Assembly: GCA_036387255.1 (NCBI GenBank)
Contig: DASVUC010000298.1
Location: 1 to 19,036, forward strand
Origin: DASVUC01 sp036387255
GTDB lineage: Bacteria > Planctomycetota > Phycisphaerae > Tepidisphaerales > Tepidisphaeraceae
Reading direction: 5' to 3'
Length of the DNA: 19,036 nt
The number at the start of each line of letters is the position of its first letter. Positions within the stretch are counted from its first letter, which is position 1. The notes under the pieces are model-generated. The model did no database searches and had not been told where the DNA came from. It saw only the letters and a list, made by a program, of their open reading frames with translations. The position numbers were made by a program, and so were the translations under genes. Positions 7,425-13,127 of the stretch are shown one piece after another.

Positions 7425-8426
7425 TCAGTCGCGCAGCGGTGCGACCTTTATGGAATCGGCGGCGGCGGTGACTTCTTTCTCATCCTGGGGTTCGGCGACC
7501 GTTCGCACCGAAACGAGCAAGTCCGCGACAACGCTGTAGCGGGTTTTGACAGAGAGCGTCTTTCCGGATTGGCTGAAAGTGGACGTGACGATTTTCAAGG
7601 ACTTGTCATCCGATTTCGCCTCGTCTTGCTTGCTGCCATCGCCTTTCGAGTACGGCGCCGTTTGCCGCTCCTCGTCGATCATCTTGTCGAGCAGGGCGTT
7701 GCGCTTGGTTTCATCCGTCCGCGCGTCTTTGGGGAGGACGCGAGCGCGAATGATGATTTGGCAAGTCAGTTTAGAAGGCACGCTGTAAATCGCGGTAAGG
7801 TCGTTGGGCTTATCAATCTTCTGCTCTTTCCAGTCAATCGGCGGCGTGATCCGAAGCTGCGTGCGCGGGAAGTACGTCGGCTTTACGCCCCGGGAAATCT
7901 TCATCTGGTCGAGGAGGTCTTCACCGATTGTGTGAATCTTCTTCGCTTCGTCCTCAGAATCGGTAACGCCGGTCGCGGTGACGCGAACGCAATAAATCCC
8001 CATGATGCGGAAGATCTGCTGGCGATCCGCGGTCTGGCCGGTGGTCAGCTTCGCCCGGTCGTGCAGCTTGAGCCAGAAGCGATCGTCTTTTTCAGCGCGG
8101 GGGCCGTAGAGGAGCTGGCGATTTTCTTTCTTCGCCTGCTCGCGAACCGCCTTGCCGACCTGCAGCGCCATCTGCGGTGCCTGGGCGGGTCCGACGGCAT
8201 TGGGCAGAACATCCACCGCGATCTCCATTTGCGCCTTATCTTCGCCAAGCCGGTAGCGCACGAAGTTATCTTTCTTCTCGCCGAAAACCTCCCATCCTGC
8301 CGGCGCGGCATAGCGGAGGGCGCCGCCGACGAGCGGCTCGCTCGCCTGCGTGGTGGCGGGCTTGGTGACTTGGGCGTCAGCCGAGGCAACAAAGAGCAGC
8401 GCGAGCAGGACGGTGAGCAATCGCAT
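7425..8426 (-). CDS. Secreted protein with two PsbP/DcrB-like units, function unknown
   Basis: A 333-residue protein with a clear signal peptide (MRLLTVLLALLFVASADA, likely cut before Q19). I do not recognise a named family. The mature part contains two similar segments: LRYAAPAGWEVF...AVDVLP at about 37-75 and LRITPPIDWKEQ...RARVLP at about 190-230. Each has the pattern of a beta strand, Pro, Trp and a second strand that resembles the beginning of PsbP/DcrB (DUF1795)-type folds. This points to an internal duplication. The Lys/Asp-rich stretch YSKGDGSKQDEAKSDDKS is probably a flexible loop. The ATG has GAGG 8 bases upstream. It is divergent from the hydrolase gene, with 50 bases between the starts. 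Two smaller proteins with the same kind of N-terminal segment lie between nuoG and nuoH. Confidence 0.85.
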   Translation of the reverse strand: MRLLTVLLALLFVASADAQVTKPATTQASEPLVGGALRYAAPAGWEVFGEKKDNFVRYRLGEDKAQMEIAVDVLPNAVGPAQAPQMALQVGKAVREQAKKENRQLLYGPRAEKDDRFWLKLHDRAKLTTGQTADRQQIFRIMGIYCVRVTATGVTDSEDEAKKIHTIGEDLLDQMKISRGVKPTYFPRTQLRITPPIDWKEQKIDKPNDLTAIYSVPSKLTCQIIIRARVLPKDARTDETKRNALLDKMIDEERQTAPYSKGDGSKQDEAKSDDKSLKIVTSTFSQSGKTLSVKTRYSVVADLLVSVRTVAEPQDEKEVTAAADSIKVAPLRD

Positions 8427-8476
8427 GAATCGGGCCTCGACAGACCGGGTGGGTTGCCCTCATCTTAGCCGCTGAA

Positions 8477-9175
8477 ATGGCTCAACCGCTGCCACGATTG
8501 GTTTTGCTTCCGGGACTGGGTGTTGGGGAGGGGCTCTTTGGAAAGCAGAAGAGCCTCCCGGTCCGCGTGGAGTTTCCCCAGATTCTCACACCGCGCCAGG
8601 AGGAATCTTTCGCGGCTTATGCCGCCCGTCTGGCTAAGACCATCGATCCCACCCCGCCGCTGTACCTCGGCGGCGTCTCGTTTGGCGCGATGCTGGCGAT
8701 GGAAATGGCAAAGGAACTCAACGCCGCGGGAGTTTTCTCGCTCTCCGGCGCCACCAATAAATCGCAGATTTCACCCATCATACGTATCCTCGCCCTGCTG
8801 GCGTCGGGCATGCCGCGGGCGCTATTCCCGCTGGCGCAGAAGGTTACGCCCGCATTCCTGCGGATATTGGGCAGGTGGGATCGCCAGGAGCGGCACTTCC
8901 TGTTGGACGTGTTCGAGACCGTGAACTTCGAGCTGGCCCGCTGGGGCGCGGTGCGGATCATGGAATGGCGTGCGCCCGCCGGCATCCCCTGCCCGATGTA
9001 CTGGATCCACGGCGAAATCGACCATGTGGTGCCGGTGAAAGCCGTGCCTGCCGACGCGATCGTGCTGGGCGGCGGACATTTCTTCAACGTCTCGCACCCC
9101 GACGCCACCAACGCCTTCATCACCGAGCGAATTCTGGCGGATATGCGCGTGCACAGCGGCGCTGCGGCACTTTAG
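8477..9175 (+). CDS. Small alpha/beta-hydrolase
   Basis: A 232-residue protein of the alpha/beta-hydrolase fold, probably cytoplasmic since it has no signal peptide. The N-terminal LVLLPGLGVGEGLF gives the oxyanion loop, GVSFGA places the nucleophile at Ser68 (G-x-S-x-G), IHGEIDHVVP supplies Asp182, and LGGGHF supplies His201, so the triad is complete. The hydrophobic middle (about 98-131) is the likely lid over the substrate. The substrate cannot be told from sequence; an esterase is the safe general description. No convincing Shine-Dalgarno sequence precedes the ATG. It is followed after 14 bases by the 86-residue gene, probably in the same transcript, and is divergent from the secreted-protein gene. 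Confidence 0.85.
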   Translation: MAQPLPRLVLLPGLGVGEGLFGKQKSLPVRVEFPQILTPRQEESFAAYAARLAKTIDPTPPLYLGGVSFGAMLAMEMAKELNAAGVFSLSGATNKSQISPIIRILALLASGMPRALFPLAQKVTPAFLRILGRWDRQERHFLLDVFETVNFELARWGAVRIMEWRAPAGIPCPMYWIHGEIDHVVPVKAVPADAIVLGGGHFFNVSHPDATNAFITERILADMRVHSGAAAL

Positions 9176-9189
9176 AATACGCACCGCCC

Positions 9190-9450
9190 ATGGACGTAAA
9201 CATCAGCGAAATCATCGTCATCCTCGATAAGGCGTGGGAGAACGACCTCGCCGGCGCGGTGAAGATGCTCCAGGACGCGGGGATGCGGGTGGCGCGGGCG
9301 GATGATGATCTTTCGGTGGTGGAAGGGGAGGTCGACACGCCTAAGCTCCACGGGCTGGAGAAGTTAGCCTGCGTGGACTACGTCCGGCGGGTCTTCAGCT
9401 ACGATGCCAACTACCCACCAGGCGACCCGCGGGACGTGGATGGGATGTAA
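9190..9450 (+). CDS. Small conserved-looking protein of unknown function (86 aa)
   Basis: I do not recognise this gene. From the ATG at 9190 it encodes 86 residues: a helix-like segment (ISEIIVILDKAWENDLAGAVKMLQ), a strand-like segment (MRVARADDDLSVVEGEV), a central DTPKLHGLEKLACVDYVRRV and an acidic tail ending in PRDVDGM. The beta-alpha-beta look and the phrase LEKLACVDYVRRV loosely recall small ferredoxin-like folds such as inhibitor I9-type propeptides, but this is only an impression. There is no signal peptide, and the ribosome-binding site is poor. It lies 14 bases after the hydrolase gene and converges on nuoI with only 11 bases between the stops and no terminator between them. Confidence 0.7.
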   Translation: MDVNISEIIVILDKAWENDLAGAVKMLQDAGMRVARADDDLSVVEGEVDTPKLHGLEKLACVDYVRRVFSYDANYPPGDPRDVDGM

Positions 9451-9461
9451 GGCGCTCGCGC

Positions 9462-9995
9462 TCACATGGGCTCGTCTGCCACCGTCTCATCAAAGATCTT
9501 CAGGAGCTTGGACTTGTCGAAGATCATTTCCTGTCGCGTCAGGCCCACCAGGTCATACTTGCTGGTGAGCTCGATCGCGTCGACGGGGCAGGCTTCTTCG
9601 CACATGCCGCAGTAGATGCATCGCAGTTCGTCGATGTCGAACTTGGCGGGGTACTTCTCCCGGTCCGTCCAGGGCGATTCATCTGCCTCAATGTGGATGC
9701 AGCGCGCCGGGCATGCGGTCGAGCACATGAAGCAGGCGACGCACTTGACCCGGCCATCTTCATCCTTGTTGAGCCGGTGCACGCCTCGGTACGTGGGCAT
9801 GTTCATGCCGCCCTGATCGACAGGCATGTCTTCGCGCCGCTCTTCCGGATACTGGATCACGCGGTCCTGCCCGCCAAGCACCTTGAGCATGTGCTTCATG
9901 GTCGTCCCCAGGCCATTGAGGACCTGCGGCAGATAGAACTGGTCGGCGAGGGAGAGCCGGGGCTCATTGAGAACAAGGATGTCGCTGTCTTTCAT
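9462..9995 (-). CDS. nuoI: NADH-quinone oxidoreductase subunit I (8Fe ferredoxin-type)
   Basis: A 177-residue subunit of respiratory complex I that carries clusters N6a and N6b and passes electrons towards N2 and quinone on the cytoplasmic side. Both motifs are intact: CVACFMCSTACP (Cys85, 88, 91, 95) and CIYCGMCEEACP (Cys126, 129, 132, 136). PTYRGVHRLNKDEDGRVKC is the conserved lead-in, and the amphipathic N-terminal segment (about 20-41, LPQVLNGLGTTMKHMLK) fits the membrane-surface helices. It is the last gene of the minus-strand complex I cluster: nuoJ, normally next, is missing, and the neighbours beyond are convergent and unrelated. The cupin gene lies 18 bases upstream. Confidence 0.95.
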   Translation of the reverse strand: MKDSDILVLNEPRLSLADQFYLPQVLNGLGTTMKHMLKVLGGQDRVIQYPEERREDMPVDQGGMNMPTYRGVHRLNKDEDGRVKCVACFMCSTACPARCIHIEADESPWTDREKYPAKFDIDELRCIYCGMCEEACPVDAIELTSKYDLVGLTRQEMIFDKSKLLKIFDETVADEPM

Positions 9996-10013
9996 GATTC
10001 GTCCGTCGTGATG

Positions 10014-10364
10014 TTATGCGCTCTTCTTGGCGTGTTCCGCGTCGGCTTTGAGGAGGTCTTCGCGGCGGGGGTTGAAGGTGTCGAGCAGCAGGCTGTCTTC
10101 AACCGCTTCGGCCGCGTGAGGGACATTGCTGTGCAGGGCAATGGCGTTGCCCTGGGAAAGCTCCTGCGGCTGTCCGGCAACCGTGAAGCGCATCCTGCCA
10201 GAGACGATGGTGGTGATCTGCTCGTGCACGTGCGCGTGTTCAGGGACCTTGGCGCCGGCTTCGAAGAAGACCATGACTTGCATCATGTTGTCGCCAACGG
10301 CGACGGTCTTGCGGCGAACGCCGGGGACGAGCTGAATCCAGTTCTTCGTAGTTTCGCGGTTCAT
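10014..10364 (-). CDS. Small cupin-domain protein inside the complex I cluster
   Basis: A 116-residue single-domain cupin. Motif 1 (GAKVPEHAHVHEQITTIVSG, about 37-56) provides His43, His45, His47 and Gln49 as candidate metal ligands. Motif 2 (GNAIALHSNVPHAAEA, about 72-87) provides His83. Such proteins may be metal-dependent enzymes or small-molecule sensors, and the substrate cannot be told. The ATG at 10364 (MNRETTKNW) is preferred to an in-frame ATG at 10403, which would run the protein through a non-coding twin-hairpin repeat. The Shine-Dalgarno sequence is weak. It lies between nuoH and nuoI, where complex I operons normally have nothing. The tail is charged (REDLLKADAEHAKKSA). Confidence 0.85.
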   Translation of the reverse strand: MNRETTKNWIQLVPGVRRKTVAVGDNMMQVMVFFEAGAKVPEHAHVHEQITTIVSGRMRFTVAGQPQELSQGNAIALHSNVPHAAEAVEDSLLLDTFNPRREDLLKADAEHAKKSA

Positions 10365-10381
10365 GATTTTGTACTCGTAGC

Positions 10382-10432
10382 CATGGGCGTCTCCCCCATG
10401 CATTCAATGGCATGGGCTGTGGCCGCCCATGC
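10382..10432. repeat. Twin-hairpin REP-like element between nuoH and the cupin gene
   Basis: There are two adjacent inverted repeats built on the same word. CATGGG 10382-10387 pairs with CCCATG 10395-10400 over a 7-base loop, and GCATGGGC 10410-10417 pairs with GCCCATGC 10425-10432 over a 7-base loop. The second begins 7 bases beyond the nuoH stop codon. There is no T run, so it is not a typical intrinsic terminator. The paired layout is that of REP/BIME-type elements. Confidence 0.75.
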
Positions 10433-10439
10433 TTCGGTC

Positions 10440-11900
10440 TCACGCAGTCGTCGGCACAGGACTCGCCGGCACTCGACGCTCGCGCAGCACCATCTTCCTA
10501 TTCGTAGGCGGCGCCGCTGGCACAATAAAGCTGCCCACCATCACCGCGGCTGTCACGACCGCATTCATGATCAGCAGGATCAGTGCCATCCGCCCGCCGA
10601 CGCGCATTTGGCTGCCGAGATATGTTGGTCCCAGCGCCCACATCGTGATCGCGGTGGCGACCATGAGGAACGTCGTCACCGGGATCAGCGCACGCCAGGC
10701 GAGGTTCAGGATCTGATCGAAGCGGAACCGCGGCAAGCTCCAGCGCACCCACATGAAGATGGCGATGATGACCATGGTCTTGCCAAAGAACACCAGCGAG
10801 CGCACGACGCAGGCGATGATCGAAGTCGTTAGCGCCGGATGATTGGGATCCACGTTCCCCGCCAGCGCGGGCCATGCCCATTCCAGCCACGGGAGGTGCC
10901 AGCCGCCGAAGAAGAGGGCAACGCAGACCGCGCTCGTTGTCACCATGCCCGCGTATTCGCCCAGGAAAAACAGGGCGAATCGCATCGAGCTGTATTCAGT
11001 GTGATACCCGCCAACCAGTTCCTGTTCCGCTTCTGCCGTATCGAACGGCAGGCGGTTGGCTTCCGCGTGGAGGCACACCAGGAACAGGAAGAACGGCACC
11101 GGCTGGCAGAAGACGTTCCACGCGGGAATGAAGCCAGCCCAGTAATGCGCCTGCTTCTCGACGATGTCGTTCAGCGAGAGCGAGCCGAACATCATCGCGA
11201 TCGTGATGATGGTCAGTCCCAGCGGGACTTCGTAGCTGATCATGTTGGCGGTGGCGCGCAGGCCGCCGAGGAACGAGTACTTGTTGTTCGAAGCCCACCC
11301 GCCCACAACCACGCCGTACACGGCAAGGGAAAGAGCAGCGAGTACAAACAGCACGCCGATATTCAGGTCTGCAATTTGAAAAGGATATTGGTAGACCACG
11401 GTGGCGTATTGCTTGATGACGTAATCGGCACCAACCCGCTCTTCACGGGTTTCGACTTTTTGGTCAACGACCTTCACCATCCAGGGAATCTGATCTTTGA
11501 CGGCGGCGTTGACGTCTGAGTTGCCCGTGACGTCGACGGTGACGGTGCTTTGCTTCACACCCCCCCAGGGCAGAACCGCAATGGAGATGATGACCACGAG
11601 GACCATCAGCGCCGGAGCGATCGTGAAGAGATTCTTATCGGTGCCGGCGGGGCGGTAGTCCTCCTTGAGGATGAACTTCAAGCCGTCAGCGAGAGGCTGG
11701 CCCAGGCCGAACATGTGCATGTCCTTCAGGCCCGGGACGATGCCAAAGCCAAGGCCGACGCGATTGGGCCCGATGCGGTCCTGCACCCATGAGGCGATCT
11801 TACGCTCGAGAAGAATCAGGTACGCCACGCAACCGAGAATGCCGAAGTGTGCCACTAATGTGATCCACACCCAGGCCGGAATTCGTTCGATGAAGTTCAT
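10440..11900 (-). CDS. nuoH: NADH-quinone oxidoreductase subunit H, enlarged
   Basis: The membrane subunit of complex I that forms much of the quinone-binding chamber. The hallmarks are ERKIASWVQDRIGPNRVG (about 32-49), QPLADGLKFILKED (about 68-81), GGWASNNKYSFLGGLRATA (about 200-218), SYEVPLGL (222-229) and EANRLPFDTAEAEQELVGG (280-298) with HTEYSSM following. At 486 residues it is much longer than the roughly 325 of E. coli NuoH. About 50 extra hydrophilic residues (about 116-172, VKQSTVTVDVTGN to KQYATVVYQ) sit between transmembrane helices 2 and 3. The C-terminus also carries an extra helix and a basic tail (RKMVLRERR). Loop 2-3 of the family faces the periplasm. The gene starts at ATG 11900 after a 7-bp-period repeat, with no strong Shine-Dalgarno sequence. 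Confidence 0.95.
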   Translation of the reverse strand: MNFIERIPAWVWITLVAHFGILGCVAYLILLERKIASWVQDRIGPNRVGLGFGIVPGLKDMHMFGLGQPLADGLKFILKEDYRPAGTDKNLFTIAPALMVLVVIISIAVLPWGGVKQSTVTVDVTGNSDVNAAVKDQIPWMVKVVDQKVETREERVGADYVIKQYATVVYQYPFQIADLNIGVLFVLAALSLAVYGVVVGGWASNNKYSFLGGLRATANMISYEVPLGLTIITIAMMFGSLSLNDIVEKQAHYWAGFIPAWNVFCQPVPFFLFLVCLHAEANRLPFDTAEAEQELVGGYHTEYSSMRFALFFLGEYAGMVTTSAVCVALFFGGWHLPWLEWAWPALAGNVDPNHPALTTSIIACVVRSLVFFGKTMVIIAIFMWVRWSLPRFRFDQILNLAWRALIPVTTFLMVATAITMWALGPTYLGSQMRVGGRMALILLIMNAVVTAAVMVGSFIVPAAPPTNRKMVLRERRVPASPVPTTA

Positions 11901-11904
11901 TTGA

Positions 11905-11931
11905 GTGAGCTCTCAGCTATCAGCTTTCAGC
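11905..11931. repeat. 7-bp-period repeat array upstream of nuoH
   Basis: Read on the minus strand, units AGCTGAA, AGCTGAT, AGCTGAG and AGCTCAC follow one another with a strict 7-base period (the first unit runs from about 11932). Each unit contains the palindrome AGCT. It lies 5 bases from the nuoH start, inside the presumed ribosome-binding region, in the 61-base gap after the lipoprotein gene. Confidence 0.75.
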
Positions 11932-11961
11932 GGCCAGCCGGATGGCGTGACTGCTGTTTGG

Positions 11962-12531
11962 CTACTTGGTCCAACTCCAGGTTTTGATGATCTGCTCGAA
12001 GGCAGGCTGGGACCCGTTGAAGTCCTCAGCGCGGGCATCGAGGGTGATGATGTACAAGCTATCGTTTCGAACTCCCGCAACCACTGCCAGCTTTCTCGCC
12101 CCCGCCTGATCGTTCCCGGTGACGCTAAATCGCCGGGCGGGACTGCCATCCAGCTTCGTCGTGTCTGATTGAGTTTCCACCACGTCGCGATAATGCTTGC
12201 GAAGGTCGTCCACGTACCCCTTCTCCACCATGTTCAGCGGGATCAGTCCCGGGATGTGAGCAGGCAGCTTGGGGACAGCAACGGTGATCTCCGCCGACTG
12301 AAGATCTGTCTTTGGGCGATTGAGGGTGACGACGTTCTCAGCGTTGGTGTCGCGCCGCGGCACCCAACCGGTGGGATACGTGAAGGAAAAATGCTTGTGA
12401 TTAAAGGGGACGCCAACGGATTGGGTGCGGGCAGTGGCGGCGCTGGCGGCGCGATGACGGCAGCCGGTCATGGGCGCAAGCGACACGACGAACAACACTG
12501 CCAGAAGAAGATGTCCAGCATGGTGCTTCAT
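11962..12531 (-). CDS. Lipoprotein with PsbP/DcrB-like domain, between nuoG and nuoH
   Basis: A 189-residue exported protein. The N-terminus MKHHAGHLLLAVLFVVSLAPMTGC is a lipoprotein signal with Cys24 as the lipidation site. The mature part begins with HKHFSFTYPTGWVPRR and ends FEQIIKTWSWTK, a layout seen in PsbP/DcrB (DUF1795)-like domains of about 150 residues. The fold call is by general pattern only, and no function can be assigned. The ATG at 12531 overlaps the previous gene's stop by 4 bases (ATGA), which indicates translational coupling and decides against the upstream in-frame ATG at 12570. It is in the same transcript as nuoG and 61 bases ahead of nuoH, so a role linked to complex I is possible (inference). 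Confidence 0.85.
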   Translation of the reverse strand: MKHHAGHLLLAVLFVVSLAPMTGCRHRAASAATARTQSVGVPFNHKHFSFTYPTGWVPRRDTNAENVVTLNRPKTDLQSAEITVAVPKLPAHIPGLIPLNMVEKGYVDDLRKHYRDVVETQSDTTKLDGSPARRFSVTGNDQAGARKLAVVAGVRNDSLYIITLDARAEDFNGSQPAFEQIIKTWSWTK

Positions 12532-13127
12532 GGTCTTGTCGTAGTCGTCTTTGCGTCCTGATCTTGCCATTGGAACGACTCGGTCACGATCTTCAGCCGC
12601 TGAACCAACTCCTCCATTTTGCCTTGTTCAGAGGTGAAGCTGAGGGCATATGCCTTGCCATTGTGAACGGCAAGGATCAGCTTCATCTCGCGCGGCTTGT
12701 CGTTCACTGTGACGGAAGCGGTGAGATCGTGGGCATTAATGCCGCCGAGCTTTGAGGCTTGCGATGTTGTGATGGTTGCGTTTCGCTTTTCAAGCGTCTT
12801 ACGCTGAGCTTCCACGACCTCTTTCAAGTCTTCGGCTTTCAGTTCCCGCCCGGTCTGAACGACGATGAGTTGCACCACTTCCAGCGGAGAGTCAGCCTCT
12901 TTTTTTGGCGTCATGAACTGGACGATGATGCCTTTGTTGCTGAGCTTTTGGCGCTCCATCTGCCGGGGAACACTGAAAGAAACGCCATGCTCGGCGCTGG
13001 AGAAGGTTTCATGTTTCGCAGATGCCGGTTCGGTGGAAGCCGGCGCCGCGACGACGGGCGACAGCAACAGCAGCAACGCTGCCAGCGAGCGACGAAAATC
13101 GAAATTGCAAAGCCCTATCGCGTTCAT
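12528..13127 (-). CDS. Exported PsbP/DcrB-like protein coupled to nuoG
   Basis: A 199-residue protein with a signal peptide (basic FDFRRS, hydrophobic LAALLLLLSPVV, cleavage near AAPA at about 27-31). The mature domain starts HGVSFSVPRQMERQKL, has a central helix rich in Lys and Glu (ELKAEDLKEVVEAQRKTLEKR), then strand-like segments (HDLTASVTVNDKPREMKLILAVHNGKAYALSF is the core, shown here only as a landmark region at about 137-168) and a final helix LVQRLKIVTESFQW. This resembles DcrB/PsbP (DUF1795)-type domains. The start is ATG 13127, whose A is also the last base of the nuoG stop (TGATG); its own stop overlaps the next start by 4 bases. This tight coupling makes it an integral member of the nuoG transcript. 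No catalytic motif is visible. Confidence 0.87.
   Translation of the reverse strand: MNAIGLCNFDFRRSLAALLLLLSPVVAAPASTEPASAKHETFSSAEHGVSFSVPRQMERQKLSNKGIIVQFMTPKKEADSPLEVVQLIVVQTGRELKAEDLKEVVEAQRKTLEKRNATITTSQASKLGGINAHDLTASVTVNDKPREMKLILAVHNGKAYALSFTSEQGKMEELVQRLKIVTESFQWQDQDAKTTTTRP

Noticed and set aside
10365..10403. N-terminal extension of the cupin (MHGGDAHGYEYKI)
   Set aside because: It would be translated from the hairpin repeat; the cupin domain is complete from the ATG at 10364.
12532..12570. Upstream ATG of the lipoprotein gene
   Set aside because: It would put a charged stretch before the lipoprotein signal; the ATGA overlap at 12531-12528 is the natural start.
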